Assembly: GCF_016865525.2 (NCBI RefSeq)
Contig: NZ_CP075169.1
Location: 2,914,337-2,978,336, forward strand
Origin: Sodalis ligni
Lineage (GTDB): Bacteria; Pseudomonadota; Gammaproteobacteria; Enterobacterales; Enterobacteriaceae
Direction: 5' to 3'
Length of the DNA stretch: 64,000 nucleotides
The notes under the pieces were generated by a model, which saw only the letters and a list, made by a program, of their open reading frames with translations, was not told where the DNA came from and made no database searches. Of this stretch, positions 38,168 to 46,811 are shown one piece after another. The first letter of the stretch is position 1; each line of letters starts with the position of its first letter. Position numbers and translations under genes: made by a program.

Positions 38168-38746
38168 TTATCCCGCCAGCCCGGCGAAACCGGTAAAGGC
38201 CAGCGCCAGGATGCCCGCGGTGATAAAATTTATCGGCGCGCCGCGAAACAGCAGCGGGGAGGAGGCGTTGCTTTGCCGCTCCCGCAGACCGGAAAAAATC
38301 ACCATTACCAGGGAGTAACCCAGGGAGGAACTGAAGCCGAACACCACGCTGTGCAAAAAGCTCAGATTGTCGTCCAATACCAGCAGCGCCACGCCGAGCA
38401 CCGCGCAGTTGGTGGTGATAAGCGGCAGGAAAATTCCCAGGGTGCGGTACAGGGCCGGACTCTGTTTGGCCAGAAACAGCTCCAATAGCTGCACCAGAGA
38501 CGCTATCACCATAATCAGCGAGAGCAGGCGCAGATATTCCATACCCAGCGGCACCAGGATCCAGTGATAAATCATCCAGCCCAGTCCGGCGGACAGGGTG
38601 ATGACAAAGGTGGTTGCCATGGACATCCCCAGCGCCGAATCCACTTTGTTGGTCACGCCCATAAATGAGCACAGGCCAAGAAAGCGCGACAGAACGATGT
38701 TATTCACCAGGCCGTTGGCCAAAACAATCAGCAAAATTTCTTTCAT
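38168..38746 (-). CDS. rnfA: Rnf electron transport complex subunit RnfA
   Basis: 192-residue hydrophobic protein with about six membrane helices; NNIVLSRFLGLCSFMGVT near the N-terminus and LGIFLPLITTNCAVLGVALL in the centre are RnfA signatures, including the half-site Cys residues that bind an intramembrane cluster. ATG 38746 is preceded by GGGGAAGG. It is first gene of the leftward rnfABCDGEH-nifF operon, with a strong sigma-54 promoter 41-56 bp upstream. Confidence 0.93.
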   Translation of the reverse strand: MKEILLIVLANGLVNNIVLSRFLGLCSFMGVTNKVDSALGMSMATTFVITLSAGLGWMIYHWILVPLGMEYLRLLSLIMVIASLVQLLELFLAKQSPALYRTLGIFLPLITTNCAVLGVALLVLDDNLSFLHSVVFGFSSSLGYSLVMVIFSGLRERQSNASSPLLFRGAPINFITAGILALAFTGFAGLAG

Positions 38747-38786
38747 ACCTTCCCCGACAGCCTTTGACGTCTTTCCGGGAGAGTAT

Positions 38787-38802
38787 TGCGAAAGCTGTGC
38801 CA
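38787..38802 (-). promoter_or_regulatory. Sigma-54 promoter of the rnf-nifF operon
   Basis: Minus-strand TGGCACAGCTTTCGCA: a perfect TGGCAC -24 box, ten bases between GG and GC, and TCGCA at -12 (one change from TTGCA). Predicted start near 38777, about 30 bases before rnfA. It implies activation by NifA. Confidence 0.85.
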
Positions 38803-38968
38803 TATCGCATAGAGCAAAAAATGTTCAATGATAGTGCAGGAACGTGCTTCACGCTGGCGCGCGGCGGGCGCAGGCCGGGGGCATAAGACGCGCGGGACGG
38901 GTGCGAAAGGCGGTTTTTGGGCTAAAAACCCGTGTCCAGATCAATGTTTATCGCGGTTTTTGGTCGGT

Positions 38969-38984
38969 AGGTATCAAACTTGCA
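38969..38984 (+). promoter_or_regulatory. Sigma-54 promoter of nifLA
   Basis: AGGTATCAAACTTGCA: GG at 38970-38971, GC at 38982-38983, ten bases between, with a full TTGCA -12 box. Predicted start near 38995, about 94 bases before nifL. In Klebsiella nifLA is driven by sigma-54 and NtrC; I could not find a convincing NtrC site pair upstream here. Confidence 0.75.
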
Positions 38985-39006
38985 CAATTTACATTGTTAA
39001 TTGTGC
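38982..39006. promoter_or_regulatory. Perfect inverted repeat over the nifLA start site
   Basis: GCACAATT (38982-38989) and AATTGTGC (38999-39006) form 8-bp perfect arms around nine bases. The repeat begins in the -12 box and covers the predicted transcription start, the position of a repressor operator or of a hairpin in the leader. The spacing (17 bases between GCAC and GTGC) does not fit NtrC. Confidence 0.55.
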
Positions 39007-39038
39007 TTCATGTCATCCTGTCGCGATACCTGACAAAT

Positions 39039-39054
39039 TGTCGTGAAACGCACA
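39039..39054. promoter_or_regulatory. NifA-type enhancer (TGT-N10-ACA)
   Basis: TGTCGTGAAACGCACA fits the NifA upstream activator sequence exactly. It lies in the nifL leader, roughly 270 bp upstream of the rnfA start; enhancers usually sit nearer (80-150 bp), so its use by the rnf promoter is uncertain. Confidence 0.45.
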
Positions 39055-39088
39055 GTACGTTTTTGAGCCAGATCAGGCAGGAGTTTTT

Positions 39089-40596
39089 ATGCGTCTACCT
39101 TTATTTGATGAGACATCGCTGCTGGAAAAAACCGCCCACGCACCGGCGTTGTCGGCACTGCGTCCGGGTTTGTTTTATACGGCGGTGGAGCAATCATCGG
39201 TGGCTATCTCTATTACCGACCCCAGGCGAACATTGTCTACACCAACCTGGCTTTCCGTCAGTTGACCGGTTACAGCGAAGCAGAGCTGACCGGGATAAAT
39301 CATAACCTGCTGGCCAGCCGCCAGACGCCGAAAAGAAACTATAGGGAAATGTGGAATTCCATCACCCAGGGCCTGTCCTGGGTCGGGCAACTGATCAATA
39401 AACGCAAGGACGGCAGCCTTTATCTGGCTGAGGTCAGCATCTCCCCCATCTTCAGTCCGGACGGCCAGATCGAGCATTACCTCGGCATGCACAAAGATAT
39501 CAGCGACAGCTATGCCCTGATGCAGCGTTTGCGCAATCAGATGACCCTTATCGCGGCGGTGCTGAACAATGTGCCGGCGCCGGTTATCGTGCTGGATGAG
39601 CATGACAACATCGTGATGGATAATCTGGCCTATAAAACCCTGTGCGCAGATTGCGGCGGCGGGGAGCTGCTGGCGGAGCTCGGCTATCCCGCCAACAAAA
39701 CGCAGCTGGCGGAAGGGGAGCGCGTTTCGCTGAATCATTGCGGAGTCACCCGCACGTTCGGCATGAGCATCTGGCCGCTGTCGGAAGTGAACGAAGAAGT
39801 CAGCCGCTTTTTTACCAATGTCGCGCCGCCCCGTACCCTGATAACCCTTATCGATGACAGCGAGCGACAGCGACAGCGCGCGCAGCAGCGGCTGGAGCAG
39901 CTTAAACACCGCCTGGCGTCCGGGAAACTGCTGGCGGCGATCCGCGAATCGCTGGATGCGGCCATGGTCCAGCTAAGCGGTCCGCTGAATATGCTGGCCG
40001 CCGCCCGGCGTTTAAATCCCAATGGCGATACGCATCCCGGACTCGATGCAGCCTGGCAGGAGGGACAACAGGCGCTGGCCCGGCTGCAGGCTTGCCGTCC
40101 GTCGCTGGAACAGGAAGAGCATGATTTCTGGTCAGTGGGGGACGTTTTGCAGGATCTGTCGGATCTTTATCAGCCGCGCATCCGCGGGCTGGGCAAGCTT
40201 AACTGGCATTGCCGTCCGGAAATCCTGCTGGGCTGGGGACAGCGCCACCAGGTGCTGGCATCCCTGAGCCTGTGGCTGGACCGCTGCCTGACACTGGCGG
40301 GAGAGCATCCCTCCACGCCGCTTAATATTGCCATCAGCGCTTACGCCCAGGACAATGCGTTCTTTTTCACCCTGCAGGATAACCTGTCGATGCATCCGGT
40401 GCAGACCGCGGCCCAGCCGCAAACCTTCACCACGCCGGGGCACGGCATGGAGCTGCGGTTGATACAAACCCTGATCGGTAATCATCAGGGCATGATTGAT
40501 ATCCATACCCAGGCGGAGGGCGGTACGCATTTGACCCTTCGTCTGCCTTTGCCTGCCAAGTTGTTCAGGCATCCGGTCATAGCAGGAGAATCCTAA
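39089..40596 (+). pseudogene. nifL: NifL, redox/nitrogen-responsive inhibitor of NifA, one apparent frameshift
   Basis: NifL of about 500 residues. ATG 39089 follows CAGGAG. The first frame gives MRLPLFDETSLLEK...LFYTAVEQSSVAISITDP, then stops at an in-frame TGA near 39262 because one base is gained or lost near 39228. The correct continuation is ANIVYTNLAFRQLTGYSEAEL, a PAS domain. A second PAS (VLNNVPAPVIVLDEHDN), a Q-linker/coiled region and a histidine-kinase-like C-terminal domain (GHGMELRLIQTLIGNHQG) follow, in the Klebsiella order. NifL binds NifA and blocks it under oxygen or fixed nitrogen; loss would free NifA. The stop overlaps the nifA start. Confidence 0.88.
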
Positions 40597-42182
40597 TGAA
40601 TCATCTCCCCACCTCCGAGCACGTTTCGCGGCGTTTTGATCTTTCTCAGCAGTTTACCGCGCTACATAAAATCAGCGTGGCCTTGAGCCGTTCATTGGAT
40701 ATGGGGCAAACGCTCCAGTCGATGATCCAGGCTTTGTATGAACACGCCTTTATGCAGTACGGCATGGTCTGCCTGTTTGACAAAACCCGCAGCGCTTTAT
40801 TTATCGAAGCGATCTACGGCGCCGATAGTGAAGTGGTGAAGGGATTCAAAAATGTGCGCTACCGTATCGGCGAGGGCATTCTGGGAACGGTCATGAGCCA
40901 GCAGCGTTCGCTGGTTTTGCCACGGGTTTCGGACGATCCTCGCTTTCTCGACCGGCTTAATCTTTATGATTACAACCTGCCGTTTATCTGTGTGCCGATT
41001 CCCGGTCCCGACGGCATCCCCCTCGGGGTGTTGGCGGCGCAGCCGATGGAGCTACACGAAGACAGGCTGCCGGCCAGCACCCGGTTTCTGGAAATGGTGG
41101 CCAATCTGATTTGCCAAACCGTCAGGATGGTGGGGCACATGAGTATCGAAACCGAAGCCCTACGCCAGGAACGGGATACCCTGCGCCGTAAGGTCAAGCA
41201 TCAGTACGGCTTTGACAATATGGTGGGTAAAAGCCAGTCCATGCGGCAAATTTTCGATGTCATCCGTCAGGTGGCGAAATGGGATACCACGGTATTGGTG
41301 CGCGGCGAGAGCGGCACCGGTAAAGAGCTCATCGCCAACGCGATCCATTATAACTCGCCGCGTACCCTTGAGCCGTTCGTGAAATTCAACTGCGCGGCGC
41401 TGCCGGATACCCTGTTGGAAAGCGAATTGTTCGGCCACGAGAAAGGTGCGTTTACCGGTGCGGTGCGCCAGCGTAAAGGACGTTTTGAACTGGCCGACGG
41501 CGGCACGCTGTTTCTCGATGAAATCGGTGAAAGCAGCGCTTCTTTCCAGGCGAAATTGCTGCGTATTCTGCAAGAGGGGGAGATGGAACGCGTCGGCGGC
41601 GATACCACCCTTAAAGTCAACGTGCGGATTATCGCCGCCACCAACCGCAACCTGGAAGAGGAGGTGCGCGCCGGTAATTTTCGCGAGGATCTCTATTATC
41701 GCCTGAACGTGATGCCCATCAGCCTGCCGCCGCTGCGGGAACGGCAGGAGGATATTGTCGAACTGGCGCAATTCCTGATCGCCAAACTCTCGGCCAAGCA
41801 GGGACGTGAGCTGCGAATCAGCGACGGCGCGCTGCGTCTGCTGATGAGCTACAGCTGGCCCGGCAACGTGCGTGAGCTGGAGAACTGTCTGGAACGGGCG
41901 TCGGTGATGTCGGAGGAGGGCCTGATCGACCGCGATATCATTTTATTCAACCACAGTGAATCCCCCGCCATGTCCCCGCCGGCGGCGCTCCACGGTCTGT
42001 CTCAGTCTTCGCCCCATTCGCAGTCCCAGGGGGACGGCGATATGGACGACCGGCAACGGCTTATCGCCGCGCTGGAAAAATCCGGCTGGGTGCAGGCCAA
42101 GGCCGCCCGCCTGCTGGGCATGACGCCGCGTCAGGTCGCCTACCGCATCCAAATCCTCAATATCAATATGCATCGATTGTAG
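40596..42182 (+). CDS. nifA: NifA, sigma-54-dependent activator of nif genes
   Basis: 528 residues. N-terminal GAF domain (about 20-185), AAA+ ATPase (about 210-445) with Walker A GESGTGKE near 238, the sigma-54-contacting GAFTGA loop near 284, Walker B LFLDEIGE near 306, and a C-terminal Fis-type helix-turn-helix (AARLLGMTPRQVAYRIQ). The cysteine-rich interdomain linker of oxygen-sensing rhizobial NifA is absent, as expected where NifL does the sensing. TAATG overlap with nifL gives coupled translation. It should act at the sigma-54 promoters before rnfA and nifB and on the upstream nif operon. Confidence 0.96.
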   Translation: MNHLPTSEHVSRRFDLSQQFTALHKISVALSRSLDMGQTLQSMIQALYEHAFMQYGMVCLFDKTRSALFIEAIYGADSEVVKGFKNVRYRIGEGILGTVMSQQRSLVLPRVSDDPRFLDRLNLYDYNLPFICVPIPGPDGIPLGVLAAQPMELHEDRLPASTRFLEMVANLICQTVRMVGHMSIETEALRQERDTLRRKVKHQYGFDNMVGKSQSMRQIFDVIRQVAKWDTTVLVRGESGTGKELIANAIHYNSPRTLEPFVKFNCAALPDTLLESELFGHEKGAFTGAVRQRKGRFELADGGTLFLDEIGESSASFQAKLLRILQEGEMERVGGDTTLKVNVRIIAATNRNLEEEVRAGNFREDLYYRLNVMPISLPPLRERQEDIVELAQFLIAKLSAKQGRELRISDGALRLLMSYSWPGNVRELENCLERASVMSEEGLIDRDIILFNHSESPAMSPPAALHGLSQSSPHSQSQGDGDMDDRQRLIAALEKSGWVQAKAARLLGMTPRQVAYRIQILNINMHRL

Positions 42183-42191
42183 ATAAAAAGC

Positions 42192-42229
42192 GTTTTCCCG
42201 CTTTCGGTTTGGGCCGGGAGCGGGGGAAA
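42192..42229 (+). terminator. Possible terminator after nifA
   Basis: TTTCCCGCT and AGCGGGGGAAA form a stem (core CCCGCT 42197-42202 with AGCGGG 42219-42224) beginning about 10 bases past the nifA stop; a short T-run (TATTTT) follows a few bases later. The match to a rho-independent terminator is fair, not strong. Confidence 0.4.
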
Positions 42230-42590
42230 TGCTATTTTACACTTATTGCGTTCTGTGGTTTATTCCGTCCCTCCAGGTTTGCTATTCGCCGGCATAGCTC
42301 GATACGGATAAAATAAAGTGTGAATATATTATCTTATATCCTGCAAAATTATATTAATTAAGTTAAGATTAATTTATATTAATTGTATTTTTCATTCGGT
42401 TATTTTTTTAAAAATACCCGGTCAAAAGTGTCTGACGGCGATAAATGCTGTTATTCTTCCTTAAATAAAAATTTCTCCAGACACCCCGAAAGATAAAGGA
42501 TCAGGTCTATTTTTTATAATTAGATAAGGCGACACCCTAAATAATTCGAGTTGCCGCCTTCCTGCAACGTGAAGCATGACGGGTATAGGC
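42230..42590. repeat. AT-rich spacer ending in a degenerate palindromic repeat
   Basis: Gene-free, very AT-rich DNA from 42230 to about 42530. It ends with TAAATAATTCGAGTTGC...CCTGCAACGTGAAG...GGGTAT (42538-42590), whose core resembles the elements at 33440-33510 and 58838-58892. Similarity was judged by eye. Confidence 0.4.
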
Positions 42591-42599
42591 TATTAAAAT

Positions 42600-43526
42600 T
42601 GAACCAGGTAACTAATAAGTTGAAATATGCATTCAATAGATTACTGCTGCCGAAAAATAAGCTGAACCGTTATGATTCTGCCACCGACCAGCCCGGCGAA
42701 GGTTTGTTTACTCCCATGGCCGCCCTGCTGGCGGCGCTGCCCATACTGAACCGGCACGGCCGGCAGGGGCCTAAAGCGCAGAAATCCGAGGCGCGCAACG
42801 CGGATATACAGAGATACGGGGCGCTGCGGGCACCAAAGGCGCAAAACCCCAAGCGGAACGAGACAGACCGGCATCTCAGGATAATGCACGGAGTCATCAA
42901 TGCCCTCTGCGCGGCGCTGTTGGCGCTTATCCTTATTACCTGGTTCCAGCTGAGCCGGTATGGAGAACCCCGCCTCCTGCGGCTGCTGTGGCCAAAGGTA
43001 ACCGGGGTGTTTCCCCATGTCCTTCACGCTGCAGACTTCCTGGTTGATGCAGGGGGCGGCGGCGGGATTGATTGTTCTCTGGTGGCAGGTTATCCGCGCC
43101 GGCAACGGGAACCGGGTGCTGATGTCCTGGTCCGCCGGGCTGGCAATGCTGTGGGGAACCGCGTTTTTACTGCTGATGCCGTGGTTTGATGCGGCACGCA
43201 GCTATCGCGACACCTTTCACTCCCTAAACCCCCTGGTTAGCCAGGAGCATTGTCTGGCCACCGACGGACTCGGCGAATCGGAACTGGGGCTGTTGCATTA
43301 CGTCACCGGAAGGGCCGGGACGCGGATCTACGCCGGCTGGTCCGGTGAAGGTGACGGTGTCACATTGAACGGGGCCTCGTTGCGCTGCAACCTGCGGCTG
43401 GTACAGGATTCATTGAAAAATCCAGGTAAAAAGCACTCCGCTGACTGGTATGAAATCTGGCGCGGGCACCGCCCGGCCGACGGCAACGGCTTTATTCTCT
43501 ACCGTCGCAACGGCTCTGACGACTAA
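42600..43526 (+). pseudogene. Remnant of a glycosyltransferase family 39-like membrane protein
   Basis: Only the C-terminal part of a large membrane glycosyltransferase can be read. One frame has hydrophobic helices (INALCAALLALILITWFQL), the next (from about 43017) has LQTSWLMQGAAAGLIVLWWQVI and SAGLAMLWGTAFLLLMPWFD, followed by the soluble tail with CLATDGLGESELGLLHYVTG, RCNLRLVQDS and a final FILYRR, typical of the GT39/PMT family end. A frameshift lies near 43010 and the N-terminal catalytic region is missing. The family call rests on remembered sequence patterns. It separates nifA from nifB, which are neighbours in Klebsiella. Confidence 0.55.
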
Positions 43527-43637
43527 CCGCGGGCCGGGGCGACATTGCATGTTTAACAGGGGACGCGTTCTCCTTGGCATGGCAACGGGCTGACGTTTAA
43601 TCGCAGAATGAGCGAGACATACGGGGCCGAATGGTTT

Positions 43638-43653
43638 TGTCGTATTCAAGACA
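43638..43653. promoter_or_regulatory. NifA upstream activator sequence of nifB
   Basis: TGTCGTATTCAAGACA, an exact TGT-N10-ACA site centred about 125 bp before the predicted nifB transcription start, the usual enhancer distance. Confidence 0.8.
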
Positions 43654-43745
43654 ATGTCGGCAAAGCGGATTGTACAACACAGGGCCTCCAACGGGCAGCG
43701 TGATCCAACTATAAGAAATATAAGCTATTAAACGCCAGAATTTCC

Positions 43746-43761
43746 AGGCATGGCATTTGCA
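43746..43761 (+). promoter_or_regulatory. Sigma-54 promoter of nifBQ
   Basis: AGGCATGGCATTTGCA: GG 43747-43748, GC 43759-43760 with ten bases between, GGCA and TTTGCA boxes. Predicted start near 43772, 29 bases before the nifB ATG. Together with the enhancer at 43638 this is a complete NifA-dependent promoter. Confidence 0.85.
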
Positions 43762-43800
43762 CCATGACAGCCATATGTCGTAATGCATAAGGCGGTTTAC

Positions 43801-45210
43801 ATGGCATCCTGTCACTCCTCAGCTAATCCGGGCTGCGGCGCTTCCGGCGGAGCGGAATTAACCCCGCTCCAGGCGGATAAAATAGCGCAGCACCCCTGTT
43901 ACTCCCGTTCCGCCCATCATCGCTACGCACGCATGCATCTGGCGGTGGCCCCGGCCTGTAATCTGCAATGCCACTACTGCAACCGTAAATACGATTGCAG
44001 CAATGAATCCCGGCCGGGGGTGGTATCGGAAGTCCTGTCCCCCGCACAGGCGATTGCCAAAGCCCGCCATGTGGCCGCCGCACTGCCGCAGCTGGCGGTT
44101 ATCGGCATCGCCGGCCCGGGCGATCCGCTGGCGAATATCGCCCGCACCTTCAACACCCTGGAAGGGCTGCGCTCGGCTCTGCCGGATATCAAACTCTGCC
44201 TGTCCACCAATGGCCTCGCTCTGCCGGAGGTGGTGGACCGGCTGGCGGATGTCGGGGTGGATCATGTGACTGTCACGGTCAACGCACTGGACGTTGACAT
44301 CGCGGCGCAAATCTACCCCTGGCTGTGGTTCGACGGCGAGCGCCTGGAAGGACTGGAAGCAGCGGCGCTGCTGCTGGCGCGTCAGGAGGAGGGGATACGT
44401 AAACTGACCGCCCGTGGCATCATGGTAAAAATCAATTCGGTGCTGATTCCGGGTATCAACGATCGCCACTTGCCGGCGGTTAGCGAGAAAGCGCGGGAAT
44501 GGGGCGCCATGTTGCACAACGTCATGCCCCTTATCTCCCGGCCGGAGCATGGCACCGTCTTCGGTTTGCAAGGACAGCGGGAACCGAGCGCGCGGGAAGT
44601 CGCCGAGGTACGCGCCAACTGCGGAATGTCCATGCCGCAAATGGCCCATTGCCACCAGTGCCGGGCGGATGCCATCGGTATGCTGGGTGAAGATCGCAGC
44701 CAGAGTTTCCCCCTGTCGGCGATACCCCAAACCGCCGAACCCTATCTCCCGGTCATGTACCGGCGCGCGCAAATCCAGGCCGGCATCGCCACCGCCGGAG
44801 AATCCGAGTCCGCGGACGCCTGCCTGGTGGCTGTGGCCACGCGGGAAGGGGTGCTGATTGACGAACATTTCGGCCACGTACAGCGGTTCCAGATTTACAG
44901 CGCGTCCGCGGCCGGCGTAACACTCATCGGAGAGCGGTTCACCCCGCCTTTTTGCACCGATAAGTCCGAATGCGATGATGAAGTCAGCCGGCATGAACAG
45001 CGGCTTGACGCGGTGGTGGCGCTGCTGGCGGATGTCTCGGCGGTTTTTTGCGCCCGCATCGGCTTAAGCCCCTGGCAGCGTCTGGAACAGGCCGGCATCG
45101 AGCCTTGCGTCTCCGGGGCCTGGCAATCGGTCACCGAAGTGATCGCGCTATGGTGGCAACAACACCGGCTGGTGCCGTCGGCCGGAAAAAATCGCGGGGG
45201 GGCGGCCTGA
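43801..45210 (+). CDS. nifB: NifB, radical SAM FeMo-cofactor synthase
   Basis: 469 residues. The radical-SAM motif CNLQCHYCNRKYDC lies near residue 54, with the NPGCG-like N-terminal motif seen at ANPGCGASGG and cluster ligands further on. A C-terminal NafY/NifX-like domain (about 335-460) starts at AVATREGVLIDEHFGH. NifB joins two 4Fe-4S clusters with a carbide from SAM to make NifB-co, the core of FeMo-co. ATG 43801 is chosen because AAGGCGG stands five bases before it; an upstream in-frame ATG (43783) would put that site inside the gene. The stop overlaps the nifQ start. Confidence 0.96.
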   Translation: MASCHSSANPGCGASGGAELTPLQADKIAQHPCYSRSAHHRYARMHLAVAPACNLQCHYCNRKYDCSNESRPGVVSEVLSPAQAIAKARHVAAALPQLAVIGIAGPGDPLANIARTFNTLEGLRSALPDIKLCLSTNGLALPEVVDRLADVGVDHVTVTVNALDVDIAAQIYPWLWFDGERLEGLEAAALLLARQEEGIRKLTARGIMVKINSVLIPGINDRHLPAVSEKAREWGAMLHNVMPLISRPEHGTVFGLQGQREPSAREVAEVRANCGMSMPQMAHCHQCRADAIGMLGEDRSQSFPLSAIPQTAEPYLPVMYRRAQIQAGIATAGESESADACLVAVATREGVLIDEHFGHVQRFQIYSASAAGVTLIGERFTPPFCTDKSECDDEVSRHEQRLDAVVALLADVSAVFCARIGLSPWQRLEQAGIEPCVSGAWQSVTEVIALWWQQHRLVPSAGKNRGGAA

Positions 45211-45755
45211 TGGTTACCGGGCCCACCGATAATCTGCTGCCCGCCCGGGCGGAAATCTGGCTGCGGCGGTTAATGCTAACCCATTTGCAAGGCGGGGCGC
45301 GATTCCCTGCGGATATGGGGCTGTCGCCCGCCGCTTACCGCCAACTGGCGCAGCGGGTACTGCTCGCTCCCGACTCCCGGCCGCATAACCTGCGCCAGCA
45401 GGACGAGTTGATCGCCATGCTGCAACGCTCCCGCCGACAGGAACGCCAGGGACTGGCGGAGTGGCTGCAGCAATATATGGTACCCCGCGGCGCGCCGTTA
45501 AATCAGCTCATCGCCCGCGGCTCCCTGGGTTTTAGCCATCTCTGGCAAGACCTGGGGCTATCCTCGCGAGAGGAGCTGCGGGAATTGATGACCGACTGCT
45601 TCCCGGAGCTGGTGCGAATGAACCATCGCAACATGCGGTGGAAAAAATTTTTCTACCGCCAGCTGTGCCTGGCCGACTCAGGGGAAATCAACTGCCGCTC
45701 GCCAAGCTGCGAACAATGCATCGAACAGGAAAGCTGCTTCGCCCCGGAAGACTGA
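45210..45755 (+). CDS. nifQ: NifQ, molybdenum donor for FeMo-cofactor
   Basis: 181-residue NifQ. The C-terminal cysteine motif CRSPSCEQCIEQESC (C-x4-C-x2-C-x5-C) is the Mo-Fe-S cluster site that supplies molybdenum to FeMo-co assembly. The middle segment FPELVRMNHRNMRWKKFFYRQLC is also NifQ-like. The ATG overlaps the nifB stop (TGATG) with a G-rich ribosome site before it. It closes the nif cluster on this side. Confidence 0.93.
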   Translation: MVTGPTDNLLPARAEIWLRRLMLTHLQGGARFPADMGLSPAAYRQLAQRVLLAPDSRPHNLRQQDELIAMLQRSRRQERQGLAEWLQQYMVPRGAPLNQLIARGSLGFSHLWQDLGLSSREELRELMTDCFPELVRMNHRNMRWKKFFYRQLCLADSGEINCRSPSCEQCIEQESCFAPED

Positions 45756-45764
45756 GCGCCGGCT

Positions 45765-45915
45765 ATCCCAGCGATCGCCGATCGTGCAACGAACGTGTTA
45801 AAGGGAAACCGTGCTGATGGGGTCGAATAGGGCGTGGTTTTCCCGCCCGACCGAGCGCCCCACAGCGCGGTAAGCCCGCGTTCGCCGATCGTGCCAACGA
45901 GCGTGTTAAAGGGCG
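45765..45915. repeat. Copy of the 107-109-bp repeat, about 1.4 units
   Basis: GTTAAAGGG occurs at 45797 and again at 45905, a period of 108 bp, with the same GGGGTCGAA, GGGCG...CGCCC stem, GAGCGCCCCACAGCGCGGTA and CGATCG blocks as the arrays at 32465 and 61044. It lies between nifQ and hutG. Confidence 0.85.
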
Positions 45916-45967
45916 CCAGCGCCGACGAGCCACGAAAGCGGCCGGCCCGCCGCAACGGGCCAAACTG

Positions 45968-46767
45968 CTATCCTTGCGTTTTACCCCACGCAACCATCAT
46001 GGTCAACAGCGCCTTAAGCACCGGCTGCAACGACTCCGCCCGCTCCGGCAGATAATCAAAAGGGATCTCCTCTTGCATATAATTACACTGCGCCAATTCC
46101 AACTGCACCGCATGCTGCCGAGCATGGGGCTGGCCATAGGCCCGCGTGATATATCCCCCCTTGAAACGCTCGTTGATAACATAGCTAAAAGGCTGCCCCT
46201 GGCAAAACGCGCTCAATTTTTCTCCCAGGGACGGGGCGCAGCTCGCACCCTGATTGGTGCCCAGATTCAAATCCGGCAATGTGCCGTCAAACAGACGTGG
46301 GATCACCGAAGCAATGGAATGCGCATCAAAAAGCAGCGCATAGTCATGGCGCGCCTTGATTTCACTCAAACAGTCCTGGATTTTTTGATGATAAGGATGC
46401 CAGATTTCATCCAGATAACGTTTGCGTTCCTGCGCCGAAGGGACTTTACCCTCCACAAAGGTCGGGGTACCGTCAAACAGCGTATCGGGATACAGGCCGG
46501 TGGTGGCGGTTGCGTAAAGTGGCTTGTCGTCCGGCGGCCGGTTCAGATCGATAACCATCCGCGAATAATTCCCCACCAGAATATGGGCGCCCATCTCGCG
46601 GGCGAAATCATACAGCCGGGGATATGCCAATCCGTATCGGATAGCGGCCGGGCCGCCTCGCTAAGACCCGCTTCAACCGCCGGCGTCAGTTTGGTGCCGG
46701 CATGGGGTATGCTCACCAGCAACGGTATTGTCCCGGGTTCATAACTGAAAGCATCTTGAATTTGCAT
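45968..46767 (-). pseudogene. hutG: N-formylglutamate deformylase HutG, one apparent frameshift
   Basis: HutG of the HutF-type histidine pathway hydrolyses N-formylglutamate to glutamate and formate. The N-terminal frame (PLLVSIPHAGTKLTP...LSDTDWHIP) is lost near 46625; the rest (RLYDFAREMGAHILVGNYSRMVIDLNRPPD; LLFDAHSIASVIP; FKGGYITRAYGQP) continues in another frame to 45968. One base change of length near CCCCGG would join them. It is the last gene of the leftward hutC-hutI-hutG set, 44 bp after hutI. Confidence 0.85.
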
Positions 46768-46811
46768 TCCTCAACTCCTCCTGATTAAGACGTTACCATC
46801 GAGTAAGGTTA

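Noticed and set aside
38982..39006. NtrC binding site at the nifLA palindrome
   Set aside because: GCAC and GTGC are 17 bases apart, too far for the NtrC site, and the repeat overlaps the start site rather than lying upstream.
39021..39037. Second NifA enhancer (TGT...ACA) in the nifL leader
   Set aside because: The spacing is eleven bases instead of ten.
43858..44994. 378-codon minus-strand frame opposite nifB
   Set aside because: Shadow of the high-GC nifB coding strand; Arg/Gln/His-rich, no family resemblance.
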